Source: Kaistella montana (GTDB lineage Bacteria; Bacteroidota; Bacteroidia; Flavobacteriales; Weeksellaceae). Taken from it: 64,000 nucleotides of DNA. The stretch's first letter is position 1. Each line of letters starts with the position of its first letter. The DNA lies in the NCBI RefSeq assembly GCF_024436175.1, contig NZ_JANFQP010000001.1, forward strand, positions 1,054,001 through 1,118,000. The letters are read 5' to 3'. Of the stretch, positions 43,514 through 52,478 are shown piece by piece. The notes beneath the pieces are model-generated. The model was not told the origin of the DNA. It saw nothing but the letters and a program-made list of their open reading frames with translations, and searched no databases. Position numbers and translations under genes: made by a program.

Positions 43514-44221
43514 TTAGTCTCTTCTTCCCATCAGCATTGAAGCCCAATAAAGCAATTGTGCCAATGATCCCAAAGCTGCTACCAAATACGTTCTGGCAGC
43601 CCATTTCAATGAATCTTGAACGCCAAAATATTCTTCTGCAGTTACGGTTCCAGTGTCTTTCAACCATTTCATTGCTCTGTTGCTCGCGTCGTATTCAACC
43701 GGCAAAGTAACGAATGCAAATAAAGTAGTTACGGCAAACATCAATACGCCAATTGTTAAAACGGTTGTGTTCCCATTCGGATTTTCGATGGATCTTGTTG
43801 CGGCCATCAAACCGATACCGGCAATGAGTACAAACTGCATTAAATTGGAGCTGATATTCACAATCGGAACCAATTTGGATCTGAGTTGCAACATCGAATA
43901 TCCGACCGCATGCTGAACTGCGTGACCACATTCGTGAGCCGCAACCGCTGCTGCAGCTGCATTTCTTTGCATATAAACCGCTTCAGATAAGTTTACCGTT
44001 TTATTCGCTGGATTATAATGATCGGTCAACTGACCAGGAACAGAAATCACCTGAACATCATTAATGCCATTATCTCTCAACATTTTTTCAGCCACTTCTT
44101 TCCCGGACATCCCGTTTCGTAGGTGCACTTGTGAGTAATGTTCAAATTTAGATTTTAGTCTGGAAGAAACCAACCAACTTACGAGCATTGAAAGCCCAAT
44201 AATTAAATAATATCCTGTCAT
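43514..44221 (-). CDS. Zinc membrane metallopeptidase, YugP-like
   Basis: The 235-residue inner-membrane protein matches the Zn_peptidase_2 (YugP) family: an N-terminal membrane segment, VNLSEAVYMQRNAAAAAVAAHECGHAVQHAVGYS with the HExxH-type zinc site (HECGH), then three further hydrophobic segments, LPVEYDASNRAMKWLKDTG (third ligand region), and a C-terminal membrane helix. The physiological substrate is unknown. It is a single gene; the intergenic space upstream separates it from the divergent acyltransferase-like gene. Confidence 0.88.
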   Translation of the reverse strand: MTGYYLIIGLSMLVSWLVSSRLKSKFEHYSQVHLRNGMSGKEVAEKMLRDNGINDVQVISVPGQLTDHYNPANKTVNLSEAVYMQRNAAAAAVAAHECGHAVQHAVGYSMLQLRSKLVPIVNISSNLMQFVLIAGIGLMAATRSIENPNGNTTVLTIGVLMFAVTTLFAFVTLPVEYDASNRAMKWLKDTGTVTAEEYFGVQDSLKWAARTYLVAALGSLAQLLYWASMLMGRRD

Positions 44222-44280
44222 TTTATCTTATTTTAATAGATTTTGAAGTCGCTTTATTGATGTAAAAAATGTGCCAAAGT

Positions 44281-44310
44281 TTTGATATTTGTTTTAAACA
44301 ATTATATTTG
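44281..44310 (+). promoter_or_regulatory. Canonical Bacteroidetes promoter for the 44330 gene
   Basis: TTTG (44281-44284), 18-base spacer and TATATTTG (44303-44310), the textbook TTTG/TAnnTTTG arrangement, 19 bases before the ATG. Confidence 0.65.
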
Positions 44311-44329
44311 TTTCTTCAAATAAAAAACA

Positions 44330-45454
44330 ATGTCCAAAATCTCTATAATTGAAGTAAAAACTCAAAATGATCTAAAAAATTTCATCAAATTTCCAATGGA
44401 ACTTTACAAAAATAATGAAAATTATGTTCCTTCCTTAATAAATGATGAGAAAAATATTTGGAATCCAGCTGAAAATCCGGCCTTAAGCTATTCGGAGGCT
44501 AAGCAATTTCTCGCCTTAAAAAATGAGAAAATTGTTGGACGAATTGCGGTAATGATCAACCACAAGGAAGAAAAAGAACTAGGAATAAAGAAAGTACGAT
44601 TTGGTTGGTTTGATTTCATTGATGATTTCGAAGTTTCTAAAGCTTTGATAAATAAAGCAATAGAATTTGCTCAAGAAAAAAATATTGGAAAAATTGAAGG
44701 TCCGATGGGTTTTACCAACCTCGATAAAGCAGGAATGTTGACGATGGGGTTTGATAAATTAGCAACCATGATTGGGCTTTACAACTACGATTATTACCCG
44801 AAACATATCGAAAAATTAGGTTTCGTAAAGGAAAAAGAATGGGTAGAATTTGAGATGAATTTCCCTACCATTTTACCCGAAAAAGTAGAAAAATTCAGTA
44901 ATCTCATTGCACAAAAATACAAACTGAGAGTAATTGACTTCAAGAATAAAAAAGAAATTCTGCCTTTGGTAGAACCTATGTTCAAATTGCTCGATCAAAC
45001 CTATAACACGCTCTCTACCTACACTCCTATTTCTGATGAACAGATAAAAACCTATCGCGAAAAATATTTCCCTTTCATCGATAAAAATTATGTGATTTGT
45101 GTAGAAGATGAAAACCACGAGTTGGTTGCATTTGCTATTACGATGCCTTCCTACTCTAGAGCTTTGCAGAAATCCAAAGGGAAACTTTGGCCATTTGGAT
45201 GGTGGCATTTTTTGCAAGCAGGAAAGAAAAACGATCGTGCCAATTTCTATCTGATTGGCATTCATCCGGAATATCAACGACGTGGTGTTACAGCGATTAT
45301 CTTCAAGGAAATTTTTGTAAGATTCAATAAAATGGGGATTAAATTTGCTGAAACCAACCCGGAACTTGAGGAAAATAAAAGTGTACAAGTTTTATGGCAA
45401 GATTACAATCCGGTGAATCATAAAAGAAGAAGAACCTACTCCAAAGAAATTTAA
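44330..45454 (+). CDS. GNAT-like acyltransferase-fold protein (YghO-like)
   Basis: The 374-residue cytoplasmic protein resembles the YghO/GNAT-like family, with two acyltransferase-like halves: residues 1-175 (FPMELYKNNENYVPSL, ALKNEKIVGRIAVMIN, GWFDFIDDFEVSKALI, GPMGFTNLDKAGML) and 190-374 (VEDENHELVAFAITMPS, FYLIGIHPEYQRRGVTAIIFKEIF with the R/Q-x-x-G-V acetyl-CoA loop). Substrate unknown. It is probably cotranscribed with the tiny membrane protein that starts two bases later. Confidence 0.8.
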   Translation: MSKISIIEVKTQNDLKNFIKFPMELYKNNENYVPSLINDEKNIWNPAENPALSYSEAKQFLALKNEKIVGRIAVMINHKEEKELGIKKVRFGWFDFIDDFEVSKALINKAIEFAQEKNIGKIEGPMGFTNLDKAGMLTMGFDKLATMIGLYNYDYYPKHIEKLGFVKEKEWVEFEMNFPTILPEKVEKFSNLIAQKYKLRVIDFKNKKEILPLVEPMFKLLDQTYNTLSTYTPISDEQIKTYREKYFPFIDKNYVICVEDENHELVAFAITMPSYSRALQKSKGKLWPFGWWHFLQAGKKNDRANFYLIGIHPEYQRRGVTAIIFKEIFVRFNKMGIKFAETNPELEENKSVQVLWQDYNPVNHKRRRTYSKEI

Positions 45455-45456
45455 AA

Positions 45457-45645
45457 ATGAAGAAGCAGCTGTACTTTTATTTATTGATGATTGTTGCCTT
45501 CATCGTCTACAATCAGTTTTTTCAAGTTGCAGATGAGCGATTGAATACGTTGATCAATATTTTGTTCGCTAGTTTCTTGTTTTTGTATATTGGTTATGTT
45601 GCTTATTTGGTTTTGAAGAGACTAAAAAATTCGGGAAAGAAATAG
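45457..45645 (+). CDS. 62-residue membrane protein
   Basis: Two hydrophobic segments (about 5-22 and 32-54) joined by a short acidic loop, with a Lys-rich C-terminus, so a small inner-membrane hairpin with its end in the cytoplasm. No family recognised. It starts two bases after the acyltransferase-like gene and has a sound start, so it is likely real and cotranscribed. Confidence 0.65.
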   Translation: MKKQLYFYLLMIVAFIVYNQFFQVADERLNTLINILFASFLFLYIGYVAYLVLKRLKNSGKK

Positions 45646-45731
45646 TTATTTTTATTGATTCTAAATTATACTAAATCACCTATTGGCAGATAAATTTCGG
45701 GCTTAAATTTCCTCTTTCTCACATTATTCAT

Positions 45732-45739
45732 TAAATTTG
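45732..45739 (+). promoter_or_regulatory. Candidate -7 box of the nuo operon
   Basis: TAAATTTG, exact TAnnTTTG, 23 bases before the nuoA ATG. No TTG is at standard distance. Confidence 0.5.
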
Positions 45740-45762
45740 CATATTGAGAAAATAATGTAGAC

Positions 45763-46134
45763 ATGAATATCCCAGAAAACTATCTTCCAATTCTTATACA
45801 GATCGCTGTAGGCTTTGGATTCGTTGTACTTTGTATTTTAGGAACACACTTTTTAGGACCAAGGCAAAAGGCTTCAACTATAAAGAAAAACGAAAGTTTT
45901 GAGTGTGGTGTAGAAGTAGAGGGAAATGCAAGAAACCCTTTTTCTGTAAAATATTTTCTTACTGCAATTCTATTTGTACTTTTCGATATCGAAATCGTGT
46001 TCTTCTATCCTTATGCGGTGAACATCCGTGAATTTGGGGTTGAAGGATTTCTTGCTGTACTTACTTTCATTGCAGTATTCTTCATCGCTTTCACTTATGT
46101 TTGGAAACGCGGTGCCTTAGACTGGGACAGGTAA
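45763..46134 (+). CDS. nuoA: NADH-quinone oxidoreductase subunit A
   Basis: Small membrane subunit of complex I. The 123-residue protein has three hydrophobic segments, and [41 protein letters not shown] is diagnostic. First gene of the operon, 43 bases before nuoB. Confidence 0.95.
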   Translation: MNIPENYLPILIQIAVGFGFVVLCILGTHFLGPRQKASTIKKNESFECGVEVEGNARNPFSVKYFLTAILFVLFDIEIVFFYPYAVNIREFGVEGFLAVLTFIAVFFIAFTYVWKRGALDWDR

Positions 46135-46177
46135 TCTTGTTTCATTTACTTTAATTAATCTAAAGAAAACAAAAAAA

Positions 46178-46735
46178 ATGTCAGATACTAAACCAATCAT
46201 TAGAATGGATGCTGAACCGCCTGAAGGTTTTGAGGGTGAAGGTTTCTTTGCCACCAAACTCAGCAGCGTCATCGGTATGGCCAGAAAATATTCTCTTTGG
46301 CCGTTGCCATTTGCTACTTCTTGTTGCGGTATTGAATTCATGGCCGTACTGAACCCTACTTACGATGCTTCCCGATTCGGGATGGAGAGAAACTCATTCT
46401 CACCTAGACAAGCAGATATGTTGATGGTTTGTGGCACCATTTCGAAAAAATTAGGTCCTGTATTGAAGCAGGTTTACACCCAAATGGCAGAACCTAAATG
46501 GGTAATTGCCGTTGGTGCATGTGCCTCCAGTGGTGGTATTTTCGATACCTATTCTGTTTTGCAGGGAATTGATAAAATTATTCCGGTAGACGTATACGTT
46601 CCCGGTTGCCCACCAAGACCTGAGCAAATCATCGAAGGTGTAATGCAGGTACAAGCACTTTGCGAAAGCGAAAGCATCCGCAGAAGAGACATGCCAGAAT
46701 ACAAAGACTTACTCGAATCCTACGACATAAATTAA
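46178..46735 (+). CDS. nuoB: NADH-quinone oxidoreductase subunit B
   Basis: Carries the terminal [4Fe-4S] cluster N2 that passes electrons to quinone. The 185-residue product has the tandem-Cys motif [10 protein letters not shown], then [18 protein letters not shown] and [12 protein letters not shown], supplying the four cluster ligands. nuoC starts five bases after its stop codon. Confidence 0.95.
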   Translation: MSDTKPIIRMDAEPPEGFEGEGFFATKLSSVIGMARKYSLWPLPFATSCCGIEFMAVLNPTYDASRFGMERNSFSPRQADMLMVCGTISKKLGPVLKQVYTQMAEPKWVIAVGACASSGGIFDTYSVLQGIDKIIPVDVYVPGCPPRPEQIIEGVMQVQALCESESIRRRDMPEYKDLLESYDIN

Positions 46736-46740
46736 TTGAA

Positions 46741-47235
46741 ATGACAAACGAATTCGTTTTAGAAGCAATTACAAGAGAATTTCCGGAATCGGTGATTACC
46801 CATTCGGAACCTTATGGTCTTCTCACGATAGAAATAAAGAAAGAGGATATCAAAAAAGTAATCCATTACCTTAAAGATTCTTCTTTAGAAATTAATTTTC
46901 TTACAGATATTTGTGGTATTCACTACCCTGAGAATCCGGCGAAAGAAATCGGAGTCGTGTATCATCTCCACAATATGATGACCAACTTTAGGATTCGTCT
47001 CAAAACATTTATGCCGAAAGAAAATGCTGAAGTAGATTCAATGACCGATCTTTATGCTGGTGCAAACTGGATGGAGAGAGAAACTTTTGAATTCTACGGA
47101 GTTAAATTTAAAGGTCATCCGGATCTTCGGGTTATCCTCAATATGGAAGATATTGACTACCATCCACTATTAAAGGAATATCGCCTAGAAGATGGTACCA
47201 GAACCGATAAAGATGACAAAATGTTCGGAAGATAA
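46741..47235 (+). CDS. nuoC: NADH-quinone oxidoreductase subunit C
   Basis: Peripheral-arm subunit, separate from NuoD here rather than fused as in E. coli. The 164 residues starting MTNEFVLEAI are used; an in-frame ATG at 46660 lies inside nuoB and is rejected. Motif block: DLYAGANWMERETFEFYGVKFKGHPDLRVIL. Confidence 0.94.
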   Translation: MTNEFVLEAITREFPESVITHSEPYGLLTIEIKKEDIKKVIHYLKDSSLEINFLTDICGIHYPENPAKEIGVVYHLHNMMTNFRIRLKTFMPKENAEVDSMTDLYAGANWMERETFEFYGVKFKGHPDLRVILNMEDIDYHPLLKEYRLEDGTRTDKDDKMFGR

Positions 47236-47301
47236 AAATGTACACCGCTTTTAGCAGATTACATTCCACATTCCGCCAAAAGCCAAAAGCCACCAGCAAT
47301 T

Positions 47302-48525
47302 ATGAAAGACAACGCGCTATCCAATATACTCAGCCAGCAAGAATCAAAAGAACATATTGATGGGCAACTTTATACCCTGAATTTGGGTCCTACACACCCG
47401 GCTACCCACGGTATTTTCCAAAACGTTCTTACGATGGACGGGGAAAGAATTCTCCACTCCGAGCAAACCATCGGTTATATTCACCGTGCTTTTGAAAAGA
47501 TTTCTGAAAGAAGAAATTTCGCCCAAATCACTACTCTTACCGACAGGATGAATTATTGTTCTGCCCCAATTAATAACATCGGATGGCATCTTACCGTTGA
47601 AAAACTCATCGGTTGTGAAGTTCCTAAAAGAGTTGATTACATGAGGGTAATTATGATGGAATTGGCGAGAATTGCCGACCACATGATTTGCAACGGAGTA
47701 ATCGCAATGGATGCTGGTGCTATCACAGGACTTACTTATCTTTTCCAAGAAAGAGAAAAAATATATGAAATGTATGAGCAAATTTGTGGAGCTAGAATGA
47801 CCACAAACATGGGAAGAATTGGTGGTTTTGAAAGAGATTTCAATCCGAAATTCCATGAGCTTCTACAAAACTGGTTAAAGAAATTCCCGAAAATCTGGGG
47901 AGAATTCTGTGCATTGAATGAAAGAAACCGAATCTTCATGGACAGAACCATCAAAGCCGGACCTATCTCCGCAGAAAGAGCATTGAGCTATGGTTTCACG
48001 GGACCTAACCTTCGCGCAACTGGTGTAGATTATGATGTTCGCGTAGCAAGCCCTTACTCCTCTTACAACGATTTCGATTTCATTATTCCAGTAGGAACTT
48101 CTGGTGATACTTATGACCGATTTATGGTAAGACAACAAGAAGTTTGGGAAAGTTTGAAAATCATCGAACAAGCTTACAAAAATTTACCAGATGGACCTTT
48201 CCATGCGGATGTTCCTGAATTTTATCTTCCAGAAAAAGCGGATGTTTATAACAAAATGGAAGCTTTAATCTATCACTTTAAAATCGTGATGGGGGAAACT
48301 GAAGTTCCAGTTGGTGAAGTATACAACGCTGTTGAAGGCGGAAACGGAGAATTAGGTTTCTATCTTGTGAGCGACGGTGGTAGAACGCCTTACCGATTAC
48401 ATTTCCGCAGACCTTGTTTCATCTACTATCAAGCATATCCGGAGATGATCAAAGGCGGAATGATTTCCGATGCCATCGTAACGATGTGTAGTATGAACGT
48501 AATCGCAGGAGAACTCGATGCGTAA
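47302..48525 (+). CDS. nuoD: NADH-quinone oxidoreductase subunit D
   Basis: Forms the quinone-binding site with NuoB. The 407-residue product has NLGPTHPATHGIFQNVL, EQTIGYIHRAFEKISE, GRIGGFERDF and the C-terminal YRLHFRRPCFIY and GELDA ending. The 66-base gap before it contains copies of GCCAAAA. Confidence 0.95.
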   Translation: MKDNALSNILSQQESKEHIDGQLYTLNLGPTHPATHGIFQNVLTMDGERILHSEQTIGYIHRAFEKISERRNFAQITTLTDRMNYCSAPINNIGWHLTVEKLIGCEVPKRVDYMRVIMMELARIADHMICNGVIAMDAGAITGLTYLFQEREKIYEMYEQICGARMTTNMGRIGGFERDFNPKFHELLQNWLKKFPKIWGEFCALNERNRIFMDRTIKAGPISAERALSYGFTGPNLRATGVDYDVRVASPYSSYNDFDFIIPVGTSGDTYDRFMVRQQEVWESLKIIEQAYKNLPDGPFHADVPEFYLPEKADVYNKMEALIYHFKIVMGETEVPVGEVYNAVEGGNGELGFYLVSDGGRTPYRLHFRRPCFIYYQAYPEMIKGGMISDAIVTMCSMNVIAGELDA

Positions 48526-48625
48526 AAGAAATTGTTGATTTTAGATTATAAATTTTAAATTAATCTAAACTCTTTAAATATAAATTAATATCAAAAATGA
48601 TAGGATTTTTAGAACTACGATTTTC

Positions 48626-48657
48626 ATCTAAAATCTAAAATCTAAAATCTAAAATCT
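48626..48657 (+). repeat. Heptamer tandem repeat between nuoD and nuoE
   Basis: Four and a half perfect copies of ATCTAAA in a 138-base gap with no gene. Confidence 0.85.
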
Positions 48658-48663
48658 TTAAAT

Positions 48664-49173
48664 ATGAGCGAAACTATTGCTTTTAAACCTGAAACCCTAG
48701 AACAGGTAAATAAAATTATCGCAAGATATCCGGAAGGAAAGCAAAAATCTGCCCTAATTCCGATCCTGCATGTTGCACAAAAAGAATTTGGCGGCTGGCT
48801 AGATGTTCCTGTGATGGATTATGTAGCTTCATTGCTAAGCATTAAACCTATTGAAGTGTACGAAGTAGCAACTTTCTACACCATGTTCAATATGAAACCG
48901 GTAGGAAAATATGTATTGGAAATTTGCCAAACCGGACCATGTATGTTGAAAGGAAGCGACGATATCTTAAACCATATTCGCCAAACCCTAAACATTAAAA
49001 ACGGAGAAACTACTGCCGACGGACTTTTCACCCTGAAACCGGCAGAATGCCTCGGAGCTTGCGGCTATGCACCTATGATGCAATTGGGCAAGTTTTATCA
49101 CGAAAATTTAACAAAAGAAAAAGTAGATGAAATCCTGGAACTTTGCAGACAGGGAGCCATCGCTTTAGACTAA
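48664..49173 (+). CDS. nuoE: NADH-quinone oxidoreductase subunit E
   Basis: Thioredoxin-fold subunit with a [2Fe-2S] cluster. The 169-residue product has AYFEVATFYTMFN-like YEVATFYTMFNMKPVGKY, and the four ligands in CQTGPCMLKG and CLGACGYAPM. nuoF starts 13 bases later. Confidence 0.95.
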   Translation: MSETIAFKPETLEQVNKIIARYPEGKQKSALIPILHVAQKEFGGWLDVPVMDYVASLLSIKPIEVYEVATFYTMFNMKPVGKYVLEICQTGPCMLKGSDDILNHIRQTLNIKNGETTADGLFTLKPAECLGACGYAPMMQLGKFYHENLTKEKVDEILELCRQGAIALD

Positions 49174-49186
49174 TATCGATTAAAAA

Positions 49187-50542
49187 ATGAGTAAAAAACT
49201 TTTACTTAAAGACGCCCATGTAGAAGGAATCCGCTACTTCGATGTTTACCGCAAACAAGGCGGTTATGAAGCTGTGGAAAAGGCCCTGAAAATGACTCCA
49301 GATGAAATCACCGAAGAAGTAAAAACTTCCGGATTGAGAGGTCGTGGAGGAGCAGGTTTCCCAACCGGAATGAAGTGGAGTTTCCTCGCAAAACCAGAAG
49401 GCGTAGCAAGATATTTGGTAGTAAATGCCGACGAATCTGAACCGGGAACTTTCAAAGACCGATACTTAATGGAATACATTCCGCATCTTTTGATCGAAGG
49501 AATGATTATTTCATCTTTCGCATTAGGTGCCAATACTTCGTATATCTATATCCGTGGTGAATATTCATGGATTCCCGATATCTTGGAAGAGGCTATTGAA
49601 GAAGCCAAAAAAGCAGGATTTTTAGGAAAAAATATTTTAGGAACCGGCTACGATTTAGAAATTTATGTTCATCGTGGTGCTGGAGCTTATATTTGTGGTG
49701 AAGAAACTGCACTTTTGGAATCTTTGGAAGGAAAAAGAGGAAATCCTCGTTTGAAACCACCTTTCCCTGCAGTAAAAGGACTTTGGGAATCTCCAACCGT
49801 TGTGAACAATGTTGAAACCATCGCAGCTGTTGTACCGATCATCAATATTACCGGTGCCGAATATGCAAAAATCGGTGTTGGACGTTCTACCGGAACAAAA
49901 CTGATCTCCGCTTGTGGAAATATCAACAAACCGGGAGTTTATGAAATCGATATGACGATTACCGTTGAAGAATTCATTTATTCTGATGAATATTGTGGTG
50001 GAATTCCAAACGGTAAAAAATTGAAAGCATGTATTCCTGGAGGAAGTTCTGTGCCGATTGTTCCAGCCAATTTATTATTGAAAACCATCAACGGTGAACC
50101 GAGATATATGAATTACGAATCATTATCTGATGGTGGATTTGCTACCGGAACGATGATGGGTTCAGGCGGATTTATCGTTTTAGATGAAGACCAGTGTGTG
50201 GTAAAACATACCTTAACTCTTGCGCATTTCTACATGCACGAAAGTTGTGGACAATGTACGCCTTGCCGAGAAGGAACCGGTTGGATGTACAGAATATTGA
50301 AAAAAATTGAAAATGGACAAGGAACCATGGCAGATATCGATTTGCTTTGGGATATTCAGAGAAAAATAGAAGGAAATACCATTTGTCCACTCGGTGATGC
50401 CGCAGCGTGGCCGGTTGCAGCAGCAATCCGTCATTTCCGCGACGAATTCGAATGGCACATTGATAATCCTGAAGCTTTAACAAGAAATTATGGACTGGCA
50501 AATTATGCCGATCCAATCCCTGTAGCTGCGAAAGCAGAATAA
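49187..50542 (+). CDS. nuoF: NADH-quinone oxidoreductase subunit F
   Basis: NADH-binding, FMN-containing subunit. The 451-residue product has the nucleotide-binding GLRGRGGAGFPTGMKWSF, NADESEPGTFKDR, YIRGEY, GAGAYICGEETALLESLEG and the [4Fe-4S] ligands in ESCGQCTPCREGTG plus the fourth Cys in NTICPLGDAAAWPV. Unusually, the next gene in the operon is not nuoG. Confidence 0.95.
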   Translation: MSKKLLLKDAHVEGIRYFDVYRKQGGYEAVEKALKMTPDEITEEVKTSGLRGRGGAGFPTGMKWSFLAKPEGVARYLVVNADESEPGTFKDRYLMEYIPHLLIEGMIISSFALGANTSYIYIRGEYSWIPDILEEAIEEAKKAGFLGKNILGTGYDLEIYVHRGAGAYICGEETALLESLEGKRGNPRLKPPFPAVKGLWESPTVVNNVETIAAVVPIINITGAEYAKIGVGRSTGTKLISACGNINKPGVYEIDMTITVEEFIYSDEYCGGIPNGKKLKACIPGGSSVPIVPANLLLKTINGEPRYMNYESLSDGGFATGTMMGSGGFIVLDEDQCVVKHTLTLAHFYMHESCGQCTPCREGTGWMYRILKKIENGQGTMADIDLLWDIQRKIEGNTICPLGDAAAWPVAAAIRHFRDEFEWHIDNPEALTRNYGLANYADPIPVAAKAE

Positions 50543-50543
50543 G

Positions 50544-51401
50544 ATGAAGAAGTTCTTTAAAATAATTGTACTTGTTTTTTTGGGAAGCAATTTGGGATTT
50601 GCCCAAGAAACCCATTCAACCCAGGAAATATCTGATAACTTTGATTTGGAGGTAAAACCTCTTTCAAAAAAAGGACAGATGTTCGTTTTTTGGGGATGGA
50701 ACAGAGCTGGATTTACCAATTCTGATATCCGATTCAAAGGGGCTGACTACGATTTCACTTTAGAAAATGTAGTGGCTCACGACCGACCATCGCCTTTGAG
50801 TTTAGATTATGTGAATCCGGGGAGTTTATCCATTCCGCAATTTAATTTTAGGTTAGGATATTTTATTAAAGATCATTTAGCTTTAGTTATTGCGCAAGAT
50901 CACATGAAATATGTGATGGATCAGGATCAAGTGGCTGATTTTAAAGGTCATATTTCCGATCCGGTTTATGCAGGAATGGTACAAAACGGGCAAGTTGATT
51001 TAACCGATGAGCAGTTTCTCACTTTTGAGCATACTGATGGGTTGAATTACATCAATATCGGTTTAGAAAAATATAAATCGCTATCGAGCAAGAAAAATGT
51101 TGATATCGTATGGAGTTACGGTGGCGGAGTTGGAATGATGATGCCAAAAAGTAATGTGAAACTATTCGGAAACGAAAGAAGCGACCGTTTTCACGTTGCA
51201 GGTTTCGGAGCTGATGCGAGAACCAACATCAATGTTATCTTTTGGAAACATTGGATGGCAAGAGTAGAAGGAAAAGTGGGCTACATCAATATGCCCGATA
51301 TAAAAACGACACTGAATAACAAACCAGATAAAGCGATGCAAGATTTTGCATTTGCACAAGTGAATTTCGGTATTGGATATACCTTTAACACGAAAAAATA
51401 A
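50544..51401 (+). CDS. Exported outer-membrane-barrel-like protein inside the nuo operon
   Basis: The 285-residue product has a signal peptide (MKKFFKIIVLVFLGSNLGFAQ) and a mature chain of alternating beta-strand character with many Gly and aromatic residues, ending in FGIGYTFNTKK: MFVFWGWNRAGFTNSDIRF, FNFRLGYFIKDHLALVIAQDHMKYV, VDIVWSYGGGVGMMMPKSN, HWMARVEGKVGYINMPD. This is a typical 8-10 strand outer-membrane barrel pattern. It starts one base after the nuoF stop codon and ends 26 bases before nuoG, so it must be cotranscribed with complex I. I know no complex I subunit of this kind; the insertion may be an accident of gene order or a functional link. Confidence 0.8.
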   Translation: MKKFFKIIVLVFLGSNLGFAQETHSTQEISDNFDLEVKPLSKKGQMFVFWGWNRAGFTNSDIRFKGADYDFTLENVVAHDRPSPLSLDYVNPGSLSIPQFNFRLGYFIKDHLALVIAQDHMKYVMDQDQVADFKGHISDPVYAGMVQNGQVDLTDEQFLTFEHTDGLNYINIGLEKYKSLSSKKNVDIVWSYGGGVGMMMPKSNVKLFGNERSDRFHVAGFGADARTNINVIFWKHWMARVEGKVGYINMPDIKTTLNNKPDKAMQDFAFAQVNFGIGYTFNTKK

Positions 51402-51427
51402 TTAATTCATTTTTGAATTCATCTATA

Positions 51428-52429
51428 ATGAGCGAAGAAATTAAAAAATTTAAGATCACTATTGACGGACAGACTACAGAAGTTTTGCCCGGAACTTCGA
51501 TTCTGGAAGCAGCCCGACAAATCGGCGGAAAATCTGTACCTCCTGCAATGTGCTATTACAAACCGTTGGAATCCAGCGGTGGTAGATGCAGAACTTGCCT
51601 CGTAGAAGTTTCTAAAGGTTCAGATGCTGATTCGCGACCGATGCCGAAACTCGTTGCAAGTTGCCGAACCAGTGTGATGGACGGAATGGAAGTGAAAAAC
51701 CTGACCTCGGAAAAAACTCAGGAAGCCAGAAAAGCGGTAACCGAATTTTTGCTGATCAATCACCCACTTGATTGCCCTGTTTGCGACCAAGCCGGTGAAT
51801 GTCATTTGCAAGATTTAGGTTACGAACATGGTGTTGAAGGAACCAGAACCGAATTTGAAAGAAGAACTTTCGAACCTGAAGATATCGGTCCGAACATCAA
51901 ATTACACATGAACCGTTGTATTTTATGTGCAAGATGTGTGTTAACCGCAAATCAATTAACCGAAAAACGCGAACACGGAATCCTTTTCAGAGGGGAACAT
52001 GCAGAAATTTCTACTTATTTGAATAAGGCATTGGATAATGATTTCATCGGAAACGTGATTGATGTTTGTCCAGTAGGAGCATTAACCGACAAAACCGCGA
52101 GATTTGCGAGCAGAGTTTGGTTTACAAAACCGATGAATGCTACTTGCAAATGTGAAAAATGTTCTGGTAAAGCCGTTCTTTGGATGAAAGGTGAAGAGAT
52201 CATCAGAGTAACTGCCAGAAAAGACCAATATGATGAAGTCGAAGAATGGATCTGTAACGAGTGCCGTTTTGAGAAAAAAGACCTTAAATACTGGAACATC
52301 GAAGGACCAAGACATATCGACAGACATTCGGTAATTTCTCTTAACCATTATGAAAAGCCGAAAAATATGATCAGTCTTTTGAACAATCCTGATGCTAAAG
52401 AAATCGGCGAAAAAGACGAAATAATTTAA
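51428..52429 (+). CDS. nuoG: NADH-quinone oxidoreductase subunit G, short form
   Basis: Iron-sulphur subunit of the peripheral arm. The start MSEEIKKFKITIDG at 51428 is preferred over the in-frame TTG at 51413. The 333-residue product carries the ferredoxin-like [2Fe-2S] domain (CYYKPLESSGGRCRTCLVEV), the His/Cys cluster domain (INHPLDCPVCDQAGECHLQDLGY), the [4Fe-4S] ligands in MNRCILCARCVLT and VIDVCPVGALTDK, and a third cluster-type Cys group (CKCEKC). The molybdopterin-oxidoreductase half (about 350 more residues in E. coli) is missing; the chain ends cleanly, so this is a natural short form rather than a broken gene. Confidence 0.93.
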   Translation: MSEEIKKFKITIDGQTTEVLPGTSILEAARQIGGKSVPPAMCYYKPLESSGGRCRTCLVEVSKGSDADSRPMPKLVASCRTSVMDGMEVKNLTSEKTQEARKAVTEFLLINHPLDCPVCDQAGECHLQDLGYEHGVEGTRTEFERRTFEPEDIGPNIKLHMNRCILCARCVLTANQLTEKREHGILFRGEHAEISTYLNKALDNDFIGNVIDVCPVGALTDKTARFASRVWFTKPMNATCKCEKCSGKAVLWMKGEEIIRVTARKDQYDEVEEWICNECRFEKKDLKYWNIEGPRHIDRHSVISLNHYEKPKNMISLLNNPDAKEIGEKDEII

Positions 52430-52478
52430 TTTGAAAACGATTTAATTTGAATATGTTTTTGTCATATTTAAATTTCAA

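Noticed and set aside
48626-48657. Possible CRISPR repeats
   Set aside because: Seven-base perfect units with no spacers, and no cas genes nearby.
51428-52429. nuoG as a truncated pseudogene
   Set aside because: All cluster ligands are intact, the frame ends cleanly and nuoH follows normally with no remnant of a further domain in the 49-base gap.
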